Made by a program: the position numbers and the translations under genes. Below the pieces are notes generated by a model, which was given only the letters and a program-made list of their open reading frames with translations, was not told the DNA's origin and searched no databases. Shown piece after piece: positions 44,501 through 52,571 of a DNA stretch of 58,194 nucleotides. Within the stretch, counting starts at the first letter, position 1. Each line of letters opens with the position of its first letter. The stretch covers positions 1 through 58,194 of the forward strand of contig DXJO01000026.1 in the NCBI GenBank assembly GCA_019057475.1, given 5' to 3'. This stretch comes from Candidatus Thorarchaeota archaeon. GTDB taxonomy: Archaea; Asgardarchaeota; Thorarchaeia; Thorarchaeales; Thorarchaeaceae.

Positions 44501-44671
44501 GATGGCGACATAAGCCCCCCCGATGCTCACTGTCCTCTCAATCAGATGAGCATGATGACCGCCGTCAGCGAGGGCGAGGGCGGCGCTGATTCCTGCCATT
44601 CCAGCACCGATTATGGCAACGTCAGTGGGCTTGGGCTTTGCCGCTGACTTCTTTGTTGCCTTGCTGACCAT
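41570..44671 (-). CDS. Double HdrA flavoprotein without MvhD
   Basis: Second large HdrA-type flavoprotein, 1033 residues. It repeats the layout of the protein at 28324: first FAD fold (IGAGMAGISAALALADGG, LECSACVMTP) with ferredoxin motifs CTGCGLCIAACP and CIGCGTCASVCP, the HdrA N-terminal domain (FICHCGGIIG) near 460, a second FAD fold near 604 (VGGGVSGMSAALDIARKG), and two C-terminal ferredoxin motifs (CVGCDLC...CP, CEGCGACCSICP). It lacks MvhD and has no adjacent hdrBC, so it may borrow one of the other HdrBC pairs. I start at ATG 44671, since the decayed 5' copy at 45997-46133 keeps this ATG but not the one at 44680. Confidence 0.93.
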   Translation of the reverse strand: MVSKATKKSAAKPKPTDVAIIGAGMAGISAALALADGGHHAHLIERTVSIGGAYVAIYKIFPALECSACVMTPLTSFVGKHLNITIHSLSEVKKVKGKAGDFTLTIHKKARYVDENKCTGCGLCIAACPVEVPNHYDMGLSLRKAIYMNFPQQIPLLAAIDRESCIGCGTCASVCPQDCIMYDDEDKEYDLNVGAIINAAGFEEYQPTDYAEYGYGVFPNVVTTLEYDRQTHPTGPTDAHMVRPSDGREPETIMFVNCVGSRDVRENIEGYSHHCNRVCCSFGLKLAQVTRMHYSKEHCKIIYTYMDMRTCGKLLEEFLWDSQHNQDIDFIRGRIAEINEDPDTHDLMVKLEDTEKGEIQEIKVNMVVLNSSFRPAEGSEELAKVLGIELDETGWVKEKNPNSGALETTRDGIYMAGCIHGPKDGTDTVNEGKGAAMAAQSILPLPHPPVPEAVPPLEVGEEPRVGVFICHCGGIIGNVIDSPGLAQWASHLPNVAYSIDYIFMCSDPGQEFITEAIKEHKLNRVVVGSCSPLQHEDTFRRALEAAGISGYYLVGPVGLREMIALVNANDPPDVRQEKAQDMIRSGVAKAINNEIVPVKSVDVTRVAMIVGGGVSGMSAALDIARKGFDVILVEKENKLGGRLNDLYNLFPKMESAQEIVDDLTARVEKEKRIKVLLNSKPVLREGSYGNYGITIQNTETGEQEVHTIGSMVITTGTDTYDPKKGEYGWEEVPGVITTLQLERMIRNGELKKPPKNPVFIHCVGSRQSPGEGNRYCSRACCSAVITMQHELKEMFPDIRVFSAYKEHIRPFANNMEEMWRENRQKGVSYLRWIREKPVTVEKAPDADEAIVTVYDTLSQETFKIRSNMVVLALGLEAPHDVNELTKALGINRGQDGFLLEVHMKFKPVETTVPGIFLGATYAKNVSDSINQARGAASAACAPLNLGTVNIELLTADVDEDLCVGCDLCHYSEICPYDAVSMVEVSPGVKKSVTNELACEGCGACCSICPTGARDLRWWREKSFYDQIEEMLRE

Positions 44672-44780
44672 GCTCTGCATTCTCCGGGTTGTGGCTACAG
44701 CGACGGCGGGAACTAGCGGGGTGATATAATCTTTCTGTCGGAGGCCAATACTAATGAGGGGCGGCCACTGCTAGGCGCAG

Positions 44781-45920
44781 TTAGTCGGGTGGTCCTTCCT
44801 CAGTTTTCAGCAGCGAATCGAGTTTCCAGGCCAGAAACAGTGCATAGATCAGTGGCGAGATTCCTAGGGATGCAACAGCTAGCGCTGGAAGGGGGTCTAC
44901 TCGCGGGAGGTATACGTCCCTACTGACTTCAACAGAAAATTGAATCTCAACGTCATTCTCGATTCTATCCAGTGATAGAGTGTGCGTCAACGTGTCGTTT
45001 ACAGGAAAGCTCAACCACCACTGCCCATCGATGGTGGCTTTCGCCAAGACCATCTGTTCCTCCTGAAAGCTGTCGGAGATACTGAGTAAAACCGGAGTTC
45101 CGTCATGAGTCATTGAATGCACCCGCATGGCGTAGCTCCCCGTGTCACTTGAATACGGGATTGTAAGATTGAAAGAGGCTTCAGAATGGGATTCGTTCAA
45201 AAAAGCCAAGTGTAGTTGGTCTGACACTATTTCTGTGTGTTTGATCAATCTATAGTCTTGCGCGTAATATCCTCTCAGAACCGGCGCAAACAGGGATGCG
45301 CAAAGTAGGATTAGAAGGATGACAGCTAATGGCCCTTGGCGTCGCGACCATCTTACTTGGGCTCGTGTCTCATCCCGCGATTTTCTTCTGCAATTCCTTT
45401 CAATGAGAATCAACCTATGCCCTGCATAGACACTCAATCCAAAGGATAGCAGAAGAACTCCCATATTCGATTGAATCAGAGAAACCGACCATACAATCGG
45501 AGGAGGTATTGCGTGCCATTCTCTGATTTCTATCGAAACAGCAACATCTTGGCCCTGCCAGGTGATATTTATCCACCATTCATTGACTGATGGCCTATCA
45601 ATGACGACTGGCACGCCAACAATCTCGGACACATTGCGTAGGTGCAAATAGGTTTCCGATAGACCGAGTGCCAAGATTGAAACATAGGTTTCATTTGTCC
45701 TCAGCTCGAAGAGCTCAACTCTCGTTATGTATGAAACAACATTGTGTTGAATAGTCGGACTTTCCTCGGACAGTGTAGTGCTGTATTTGTATGATTGAAA
45801 CCCCTCTATCGAATCATAAGAGTAGGAAGGCCATAGTGGAATCGAAATAGTGCCCAGTACGCCGAGGAGTAGCAAGACTGACATCATGACTACTCTGGGT
45901 CTGGAACAGTCAATTGACAT
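44781..45920 (-). CDS. Membrane protein of unknown function
   Basis: Protein of 379 residues with about four hydrophobic helices: near 11-31 (signal-anchor), 150-170, 197-217 and 345-370. Between them lie two extracellular-looking, beta-rich parts with N-x-S/T sites (about 35-145 and 220-340). A basic loop (RNCRRKSRDETRAQVRWSRR) between helices 2 and 3 should face the cytoplasm. No known domain is recognised. The gene is enclosed by the intact 5' end of hdrA on one side and a decayed copy of that same 5' end on the other, so it may be an inserted cassette. Confidence 0.65.
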   Translation of the reverse strand: MSIDCSRPRVVMMSVLLLLGVLGTISIPLWPSYSYDSIEGFQSYKYSTTLSEESPTIQHNVVSYITRVELFELRTNETYVSILALGLSETYLHLRNVSEIVGVPVVIDRPSVNEWWINITWQGQDVAVSIEIREWHAIPPPIVWSVSLIQSNMGVLLLSFGLSVYAGHRLILIERNCRRKSRDETRAQVRWSRRQGPLAVILLILLCASLFAPVLRGYYAQDYRLIKHTEIVSDQLHLAFLNESHSEASFNLTIPYSSDTGSYAMRVHSMTHDGTPVLLSISDSFQEEQMVLAKATIDGQWWLSFPVNDTLTHTLSLDRIENDVEIQFSVEVSRDVYLPRVDPLPALAVASLGISPLIYALFLAWKLDSLLKTEEGPPD

Positions 45921-45996
45921 CTAGTACTCCTCTTAAACAGAAAGCCAATGCATGTACTAGGGGAAGCTTTGCGAAAAGGTTTTCCATGGACTTCAA

Positions 45997-46133
45997 CCCG
46001 CACCGATTATGGCAACGTCAGTAGGCTTGGACTTTGCCGATGACATCTTGGATGCCTTGCTGACCATGTTCTGTGTTCTCCAAACTATGGCTACAACGAC
46101 AGCGGGAACTAGCGGGGCGACACAATCTTTCTG
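45997..46133 (-). pseudogene. Decayed copy of the hdrA promoter and first 24 codons
   Basis: These 137 bases align without gaps to 44601-44737, with about 20 mismatches by hand count (about 85% identical). The copy contains the ATG and reads MVSKASKMSSAKSKPTDVAI then IGAG, after which a stop follows at once, exactly where the intact protein continues into its FAD loop. Upstream, the intact TATA element GATTATATCACC has become GATTGTGTCGCC, so the promoter is probably dead. It is a direct repeat of the intact hdrA start, on the other side of the membrane protein gene. Confidence 0.88.
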
Positions 46134-46140
46134 AATATGG

Positions 46141-47535
46141 TCAGATTTTCTTGGCTAGGGAAACTACTGACACTGGTCCCTCACGGTCGGCGGCGTGGAG
46201 GTGCATTCCAACTCGGACGACGTAGACTGCTGCGGTAACGCCCGCATGCAGCATGATGGTGAAGAGTGCCCAAAGCGGAATGCCCAGAAGCACGAATACC
46301 AATATGTGAATGTTGTAGAGATTGCGTCGCCCAGCCACTCGTCGGAACCTTCGTTCAAATGGCCCGTAGTTGTCAAGGCTCTCTCCTATAGTTCTACTGA
46401 ATAAATCATAGACCATCCGGTAGAAGGCCATCAGAGTGATAGATCCAGCAGCCAGTAGGATGGGCAGCGTTCCCCAGAATGCGCTGAGGTAAGTTGCCAG
46501 TGCTATCAGCCAGGCGAATTCGAAGAGTAGATCAAAGGCGTGTTCTAGTTTGCCTAGCCGGGTGGCCTGCCGCCGGATTCGGGCCAGCTTCCCATCAACT
46601 CCATCCACTATCCCCACGACGAAAGTTAGCAGTGCTGCCGGCAGCAGCTGGCCAAAGAGAAAAAACGCAGCCGCTAGGTAGGCCACTACGTTGCTTGCCA
46701 CCGTAACCATGTTGGGGGTAACCCGTGTATCCGATAGATGGTAGGCCAGCGCAGTTTCAAGTGGTCGATTCAAATAGTGGGCTATGAAGTCCGAAGCGCC
46801 CCGCCCCTTCTGGGTGTACTTCGCCAAGATCCGCTTCGCCCGCTTCACATCCTCCTCAGTATCAACATCGACCCAGTAGTATCCGCTCACATCCAGAGTC
46901 TGCGCCTTCCCCTCTTCAGCCGCCAGTCTCACGCACTCCACAAACTCTGCTTTTCCTGCTTCCGCCGCCGCCATTGCATGCTTGAAAATCTTAGGGGAAC
47001 ACTTGAAGAAGCCTGTGTCCACACCGTTCCACACCGAAAGACCCTTGCCAGTATCGACAATCTTACCGTCGCGTTCCAGCACAAGAGTGTCATCAGGAGA
47101 ATACTGAACCCGATCCACCGCCAAGGCAAGAGCTCCGGTTAAATCCACTCGTTGTAGTTTCCTCACAATCTCTGGGTTGAAGATATGATCACCCATGCAG
47201 AGGATGAAGTCCTGATCACAGAAGCCGCGGGCCGCCAAGAAGGAATGGAGATTCCCTTGAGACCAGTGCTCAGCGCGGATGTACTGCATATTCAGCCCTG
47301 CATAATCCGTGCCAATCTGCTGCTGGACCCGATCCCCTTCACAGCCCACCACCACGTGAACTTCCACGATTCCCGCATCCCGCAAGGAACACAGCACTCT
47401 TTTCAACAGTGCAAGCCCAGCCACCGGATGTAGCTGTTTCAGTGTTTCTTCGCTCATCCGGCTGCCCTGTCCAGCTGCTAGGACTAGGGCGCACACCGTC
47501 TTGCGTTGTCCCAGAATTCCGGAGTCTGTTTTCAT
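46141..47535 (-). CDS. Fused nucleotidyltransferase/CDP-alcohol phosphotransferase (IPCT-DIPPS-like)
   Basis: Two-domain protein of 464 residues. Residues ~10-235 form a sugar-phosphate-type nucleotidyltransferase (VLAAGQGSRM, LCMGDHIF, DTGFF, YYWVDVDTEEDV). Residues ~250-450 form a multi-helix CDP-alcohol phosphotransferase. The fusion resembles CTP:inositol-1-phosphate cytidylyltransferase/di-myo-inositol-phosphate-phosphate synthase, which makes a thermoprotective solute, or inositol lipid precursors. The catalytic motif starts correctly (DGVDGKLAR, then eight residues and Gly), but the two last Asp are replaced: GKLEHAFDL in place of GxxxDxxxD. GC content looks higher than in neighbouring genes. 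SD AGGAAG precedes ATG 47535. Confidence 0.8.
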   Translation of the reverse strand: MKTDSGILGQRKTVCALVLAAGQGSRMSEETLKQLHPVAGLALLKRVLCSLRDAGIVEVHVVVGCEGDRVQQQIGTDYAGLNMQYIRAEHWSQGNLHSFLAARGFCDQDFILCMGDHIFNPEIVRKLQRVDLTGALALAVDRVQYSPDDTLVLERDGKIVDTGKGLSVWNGVDTGFFKCSPKIFKHAMAAAEAGKAEFVECVRLAAEEGKAQTLDVSGYYWVDVDTEEDVKRAKRILAKYTQKGRGASDFIAHYLNRPLETALAYHLSDTRVTPNMVTVASNVVAYLAAAFFLFGQLLPAALLTFVVGIVDGVDGKLARIRRQATRLGKLEHAFDLLFEFAWLIALATYLSAFWGTLPILLAAGSITLMAFYRMVYDLFSRTIGESLDNYGPFERRFRRVAGRRNLYNIHILVFVLLGIPLWALFTIMLHAGVTAAVYVVRVGMHLHAADREGPVSVVSLAKKI

Positions 47536-48009
47536 ACGTCCATCTTCCTACACTACCTTTCTTTCCAGCTTCTCCTAGCTCGCTCTGTGAGAATGGAGCG
47601 GTCTTGCGAGCTTAGTGCAAAGGCTTGACATTCATTGTCCTGCAAGGGGCCAAGGATTGGCAACGGTTGCATAGTACTCGAACGATCTTGGAAATTCAAT
47701 CCCAACTCTCGACACAAAAAAGGCCACGCCAACTCATCTACCGGAGTTTGCATACTCCCTTGATTCGCCGAGACGTGAACGGTCGATTATCTCATCATCA
47801 AACACTAGAATATGTTTCACCAGATAGTTTTGTGTGATAAAAGGTTTTCTCCACACGATTTCGTTACTCACAGGATTCCTCCTGTTGTTCTCATCAGGTT
47901 CGGATTTCTAGGTTTGGAACGATTCAAATAGACAGTACCATATCCTCATTCTTATTACATACTCCACGGCGCAACCCGCGTCATCATCTAGCATGGGGTG
48001 TCTGGACAG
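47536..48009. other. Gene-free stretch with the hydBGDA promoter
   Basis: This 474-base gap separates two divergent genes. Short open frames occur on both strands (e.g. about 47625-47837), but none resembles a known protein or has a clear start signal. GGAGT (about 47743) pairs with ACTCC six bases on, a small hairpin. Near 47950-47960 TTCTTATTAC is a plausible TATA element for hydB, followed by GGGGTG nine bases before ATG 48010. Nothing else is recognised. Confidence 0.4.
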
Positions 48010-49038
48010 ATGCGCTACGTAAAGCTCCCAAAGGAAAAGGTCTGCGAGTTCCTTGAGCGATTGAAATCCATGGGGACTCTCTATGGGCCCAAGAAAATCT
48101 CAGAGAAATTCTACGACTTCAGAGAGATTGGCGATGTTAAAGAAGTGGAATTCGAGTACAACCGGACGATAACTCCCCCAAGGAAATTCTTCTTCCCAGA
48201 ACGAGAAACCGTCTTCACGTTTGACACGGCCAATGTTGAGATTCATGAAACGTTACCAACAGGAAACCGTATCATCATTTTTGGCGTGCATGCCTGCGAT
48301 ATCGTGGGCCTGCGCATTATGGACTCGCGTTTCATTGACGATTTACCAGACCCCTACTACCAGATTCGAAGAGAGAATGGAATAATCATTGGACTCTCCT
48401 GCCTTCCTGATGAGTATTGCTTCTGCAGTGTGCGACGAACCGACTTCGTTGACGCAGGCTTCGATCTCTTCCTGCATCTCCTCCCTGACGGCTATCTAGT
48501 TCGTGTGGGAACAGTGACCGGACACAAGCTAATCGAGAACTCGCCGGAGTACTTCGAGGAAATTTCAAGCGAAGATAAGGATAACTTCGCCAAATTCGAG
48601 ACCAAACGGAGGTCCATGTTCACGGTTCAAGGGAACTGGGATGATATGAGATATCGTCTTGAACTGCACCTCGACCATCCCATGTACATGCGCGAGAGCG
48701 ACAAGTGCCTTGGCTGTGGCAATTGCACACTTACGTGCCCGACATGCCGTTGCTATGAGGTCAAAGACCTGCCAACTCTTGATGGGGCTGGGGGCGAGCG
48801 TGTCAGGTTCTGGGATTCCTGCCAATTCAGATCGCACGGGCTTGTGGCGGGCGGTCACAACTTTAGACCCACAAAGAAGGACCGTTTCCTCAATCGCTAC
48901 CAATGCAAGAATGCTTACTGCGAAACCACCACAACTGCATACTGCGTGGGTTGCGGTAGATGTACGTACTTCTGCCCAGCAGACATCCAGTTCAAGGAAA
49001 ACCTGCTGGAAGTCTACGGACCTGGAGGTGGAGCTTAG
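48010..49038 (+). CDS. hydB: Group 3b [NiFe] hydrogenase (sulfhydrogenase) beta subunit
   Basis: Iron-sulfur subunit of 342 residues, the electron relay between the NAD(P)-binding and hydrogenase subunits of cytosolic bidirectional hydrogenases. Two [4Fe-4S] motifs lie in the second half: [14 protein letters not shown] and [14 protein letters not shown]. The N-terminal half holds the family landmarks [15 protein letters not shown] and [14 protein letters not shown] 48010 gives [18 protein letters not shown], like the family start, behind GGGGTG; GTG 47998 is an alternative. First gene of hydBGDA. Confidence 0.94.
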   Translation: MRYVKLPKEKVCEFLERLKSMGTLYGPKKISEKFYDFREIGDVKEVEFEYNRTITPPRKFFFPERETVFTFDTANVEIHETLPTGNRIIIFGVHACDIVGLRIMDSRFIDDLPDPYYQIRRENGIIIGLSCLPDEYCFCSVRRTDFVDAGFDLFLHLLPDGYLVRVGTVTGHKLIENSPEYFEEISSEDKDNFAKFETKRRSMFTVQGNWDDMRYRLELHLDHPMYMRESDKCLGCGNCTLTCPTCRCYEVKDLPTLDGAGGERVRFWDSCQFRSHGLVAGGHNFRPTKKDRFLNRYQCKNAYCETTTTAYCVGCGRCTYFCPADIQFKENLLEVYGPGGGA

Positions 49039-49899
49039 ATGTCGAAACCCGACCCAATGAAGACCTACGAGACCCACAAGTGTCGTCTCTTGAGAGTGTA
49101 CGGCCTCACTGAATATGAGAAGCTCTTCCTGTTTCGTTTTGATGACCCTGAGATAGCTCAGTCCTGGCGGTTCATGCCTGGTCAGTTTGTGGAGCTTTCC
49201 CTCCTTGGCCATGGAGAGGTGCCAATCTCAATCTGCTCTTCTGCTAGAAGGATGGGGTTCTTTGAGCTCTGCATCCGCAAGGCGGGTCGTGTCACCTCTG
49301 AGATTCACAAGCTTAAGCCTGGTGATATGGTACGGATTCGGGGACCCTATGGGAATGGCTTCCCAATGGACCGATTCTACGATAGGGACCTACTCCTCGT
49401 AGCTGCTGGACTCGGTATGGCACCGCTCAGGTCAGTCTTCCTCTACGCACTAGACAACCGCTGGCTGTTTGGCAACATCACAATCATCAACAGCTCGAAG
49501 CTGGGCAAGGAATTACTCTTTGCAAAAGAGCTGAAGGCAATGAAAGATATTGCAACAGCTGAGAACATTGAGATCATTCAGACTGCCACCAGAGACCCTG
49601 ACTGGGGTGGTTTGACAGGCCGCGCACCAACGCATCTGGATAAAGTGAATGTTGACCCAAAGAAATGTACAGCTGCGCTTTGTGGGCCGCCTCGCATGTA
49701 CAAGTCCATGTTCGAACAGATGATTGCACTGGGCTACGATCCACGATACATCTTCGTTAATCTTGAACGTCGCATGAAGTGCGGGGTTGGCAAGTGTGGA
49801 CACTGCAACATCGGCACAGCCACGTCGTGGAAGTATACCTGCAAAGACGGGCCAGTGTTCGATTATTACGACATCATCAGTATTCCGGGGTTGATCTAG
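49039..49899 (+). CDS. hydG: Group 3b [NiFe] hydrogenase gamma subunit (FAD/NAD(P)-binding)
   Basis: Ferredoxin-NADP-reductase-like subunit of 286 residues. FAD binding is indicated by GQFVELSLLGHGEVPISICS and RIRGPYGNGFPM, nucleotide binding by AAGLGMAPLRS and CGPPRMYKSM, and a [2Fe-2S] cluster by KCGVGKCGHCNIG near the end. It exchanges electrons with NADPH or NADH, letting the complex oxidise H2 or vent reductant as H2. It starts directly after hydB's stop codon and overlaps hydD by one base if GTG 49899 is used. Confidence 0.94.
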   Translation: MSKPDPMKTYETHKCRLLRVYGLTEYEKLFLFRFDDPEIAQSWRFMPGQFVELSLLGHGEVPISICSSARRMGFFELCIRKAGRVTSEIHKLKPGDMVRIRGPYGNGFPMDRFYDRDLLLVAAGLGMAPLRSVFLYALDNRWLFGNITIINSSKLGKELLFAKELKAMKDIATAENIEIIQTATRDPDWGGLTGRAPTHLDKVNVDPKKCTAALCGPPRMYKSMFEQMIALGYDPRYIFVNLERRMKCGVGKCGHCNIGTATSWKYTCKDGPVFDYYDIISIPGLI

Positions 49900-50744
49900 T
49901 GGAACGATCGAAAATGACACTCCCCGACCATGAGATAATCGAGGAGTGCAGAGATGTCTGCAGGGCCACGGTAGGTGTATACGTTCTCACATCATGCTAT
50001 GGTTGCCAGCTTGTTATGGCCACGGTCGAGAAGATTATGGAGGTAGCAAACCTTGTGGACTTCAAGTGTTTCTACATGGTTTCAAGCAAGAGTTCTCTGC
50101 ATGAACCAGTTGACATCGCCTTTGTCGAAGGCTCGGTTTCCACTGAGAAAGACCTTGAGGAGTTGAAAGAGGTCAGAAAGAACGCGAAGGTGGTAGTCGC
50201 CATAGGCGCATGTGCAGTGAACGGCGGTGTTCAGAGCTGGTCTGAAGGCGACCTTAACTACGACGAACTCTATGCATCAGTCTACGGCGATTCCAAGATC
50301 AAGTACAAGGGCTTGCAGGCTGCTCCGATTGATTCCTACGTGAAAGTCGACTATTTTCTTCCCGGTTGTCCTCCAGAAGAAGACGAGATAATGTACTTCT
50401 TGAGCACATTTCTCTTTGGCTCATATCCTGAAGAAATCGACTATCCTGTGTGCGCCGAGTGTCGCCTTGAGGGCAATCCGTGCATACTGATTGAACGAGA
50501 TGCTCCTTGCTTAGGTCCAGTCACGGTGGCAGGATGTAAGGCGCGATGTCCAAGTTTCAATGTTCCCTGCATAGGATGCAGGGGTCCAGTGCCTCATGAC
50601 AATTCGTGGTTTGACTCTCTGGCGCTCACATTCAAGAACAAAGGTTACTCAAAGGATTACATCCGGGAACGCATGAAGATATTCTGCTCTTTTGATAAGA
50701 ATCTCGAAGAGCGACTGGAAAAAGTGTTCGGGAGGAAGAAGTGA
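49899..50744 (+). CDS. hydD: Group 3b [NiFe] hydrogenase small (delta) subunit
   Basis: Hydrogenase small subunit of 281 residues with the proximal cluster ligands in LTSCYGCQL, GACAVNGG and PGCPPEEDEI. Further Cys residues (CAECRLEGNPC, CKARCPSFNVPCIGC) bind two more [4Fe-4S] clusters. GTG 49899 overlaps the hydG stop (TAGTG), consistent with coupling; ATG 49914 five codons later is also possible. It delivers electrons to the NiFe site of HydA, encoded next with a one-base overlap. Confidence 0.94.
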   Translation: MERSKMTLPDHEIIEECRDVCRATVGVYVLTSCYGCQLVMATVEKIMEVANLVDFKCFYMVSSKSSLHEPVDIAFVEGSVSTEKDLEELKEVRKNAKVVVAIGACAVNGGVQSWSEGDLNYDELYASVYGDSKIKYKGLQAAPIDSYVKVDYFLPGCPPEEDEIMYFLSTFLFGSYPEEIDYPVCAECRLEGNPCILIERDAPCLGPVTVAGCKARCPSFNVPCIGCRGPVPHDNSWFDSLALTFKNKGYSKDYIRERMKIFCSFDKNLEERLEKVFGRKK

Positions 50745-52057
50745 TGCCTAAGAAGAAGATCACACACCCAATCACTGTTGATCACATTGCTCGGATTGAG
50801 GGAAAAGCAGGCATAGAGGTCATTCTCGATGGCAAGAAGGTGGATGTGGTCAACGTCAACGTTTTCGAAGGTCCGCGGTTCTTCGAGGCGATAGCAGTTG
50901 GGAAACATGTGGACGAGGCTGTTGCTGTCTTTCCCCGAGTGTGTTCATTCTGCGCCGCGGCTCACAAAATCACTCCGGTGCTGGCTGCTGAGAACGCTAT
51001 GGGCTTGGAGCCCAGCGAGCAGACTATGAAGATGCGCGAGCTGCTGTACATTGGCGACTTCATCCAGAGCCATACTCTGCATCTGTTCTTCCTTGCTCTT
51101 CCGGATTTCCTTGGCTTTCCAGATGTGTTCTCAATGCAAGGGGCGCACAAGGATATCCTAAATGCTGCAATCGCTCTCAAGGACATGGGTGCACATATTC
51201 AAACCGTCATAGGCTCAAGAGCAATCCATCAGGAGAACGCTTTGATAGGCGGCTTTGGCAAGATCCCTCCGAAGAAGTCTTGGGAAACGATGCGGCAAAA
51301 GCTGAGGTCTCTCCATGGCGTTGCAGAGGAAGCGCTGGAGCAGTTTGTGGGCTTCTCTCTTTGGCCTGAAGTCGAAGCTGAGCGAGTACATCTTGCGCTT
51401 AAGCCCATTGATGGGACATACACAATGTTCGGAGACACTATACTGGCTAGCGATGGTAGCAAGTTCAAGGCCAAAGCATACCAGATGCGCATCAGTGAGA
51501 AGGTCGTTCCACACTCCTTTGCGAAACATGGCGCGTACAACGGTCAGCCCTTCATGACTGGGGCACTATCTAGGTTCACTCTGTTCAGCGATGGACTCTC
51601 AAAAAGAGCCAAGCTTCTCGGTCGGACCTATGAGGAGTATCTCGATGCGAAGAATCCTCTGTCTAACAACCTCGCCCAGGCGATAGAGTTGGTCCATTAC
51701 ATACACAGAGCTGAGATCATAGCAGACGAGCTGGCTAGTTCTATCAAGCCAAATGAGCGTAGAGTGGAGCTTGAGATCACCAAGGCCGCAACTGGCGTCT
51801 GTGTTACCGAGGCTCCTCGCGGACTGCTGGCATATACTTTGAAGATTGGCAAGAACGGAGTGATTAGGGCTGCAAACATCATCACTCCAACAGCTATGTA
51901 CCTTCCGATGATGGAGGCTGATTTGAGGCGAATGGTAGAAGGCCTCCTGGAGCAGGGCATAACCGATTCCAAAACCATAGCACAGAAGCTAGAAACCGTT
52001 GTCCGCTCTTACGACCCCTGTGTTTCATGTAGCGTGCATGTGGCCCGCGTCAAGTAG
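50744..52057 (+). CDS. hydA: Group 3b [NiFe] hydrogenase large (alpha) subunit
   Basis: Catalytic subunit of 437 residues. The nickel ligands lie in RVCSFCAAAH (Cys 67 and 70) and DPCVSCSVH (Cys 426 and 429). Only five residues (VARVK) follow the final His, the short C-terminal peptide that maturation proteases remove in this group. The first motif reads CSFC where CGxC is usual; ligand Cys are unchanged. ATG 50744 overlaps the hydD stop by one base and follows GGAGGAAG. Complete hydBGDA suggests a functional cytosolic NAD(P)-linked hydrogenase. Confidence 0.95.
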   Translation: MPKKKITHPITVDHIARIEGKAGIEVILDGKKVDVVNVNVFEGPRFFEAIAVGKHVDEAVAVFPRVCSFCAAAHKITPVLAAENAMGLEPSEQTMKMRELLYIGDFIQSHTLHLFFLALPDFLGFPDVFSMQGAHKDILNAAIALKDMGAHIQTVIGSRAIHQENALIGGFGKIPPKKSWETMRQKLRSLHGVAEEALEQFVGFSLWPEVEAERVHLALKPIDGTYTMFGDTILASDGSKFKAKAYQMRISEKVVPHSFAKHGAYNGQPFMTGALSRFTLFSDGLSKRAKLLGRTYEEYLDAKNPLSNNLAQAIELVHYIHRAEIIADELASSIKPNERRVELEITKAATGVCVTEAPRGLLAYTLKIGKNGVIRAANIITPTAMYLPMMEADLRRMVEGLLEQGITDSKTIAQKLETVVRSYDPCVSCSVHVARVK

Positions 52058-52122
52058 ATTTCTGCAATCTTACAGCACAGGAAATATAACTGGATTCAGG
52101 CATCAGGTTATTGGTCATCAGG

Positions 52123-52455
52123 ATGGTCAAAGCCAGGATTCTCTCCCGACTTAATGAGATTGCAGGTCGGTTTGAAGACCCAAAGATCCAGCGTCGTTTT
52201 CGAGATTATAACAAGACGCTCCTGTTCAATTTTCCTGACATCGAACTATCTTTCTACTTGAAGATTGGTGACGCAGAACTCTTGGAGCTAGGAGAAGGCA
52301 CAGTGGACGCAGAACTAGCAGTCACAATGGACTCTGGGACCTTTTTCGGCATAATGGACAAGACCGAGAGCCCCATGGCCGCTTACTCATCAGGCAAACT
52401 CAAGACAAGAGGAGAGGTGCCTGACCTTCTCAAACTGCAGAAGCTGCTACTCTGA
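52123..52455 (+). CDS. SCP2 sterol-carrier-like domain protein
   Basis: Single-domain protein of 110 residues. The C-terminal pattern AELAVTMDSGTFFGIMDKTE, then a YSSGKLKTRGEVPDLLKLQKLL ending, is typical of the SCP2 fold, which forms a hydrophobic tunnel for lipids or acyl-CoA. Start ATG 52123 lies about 11 bases after the transcription start expected from AAATATAA (about 52083-52090). It stands between hydA and the dehydrogenase gene. A diverged paralogue lies at 57500-57838 on the opposite strand, so two SCP2 genes flank the sugar/aldehyde operon. Ligand unknown. Confidence 0.8.
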   Translation: MVKARILSRLNEIAGRFEDPKIQRRFRDYNKTLLFNFPDIELSFYLKIGDAELLELGEGTVDAELAVTMDSGTFFGIMDKTESPMAAYSSGKLKTRGEVPDLLKLQKLLL

Positions 52456-52571
52456 GAATTTGCTGTTCGCATGACTATAGAGCCATTTGCAGGCCTACTG
52501 TTTCAACTTGATGAATGTTTAAAGGGTCGAAAACACCCTGAGTCACATCTGCTCTTAGGACCGTATTAACC

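Noticed and set aside
47553-47837. Overlapping open frames on both strands in the gap before hydB
   Set aside because: Neither shows a known motif, a plausible start signal or a coding-like pattern. A faint likeness to a recombinase end was not convincing.
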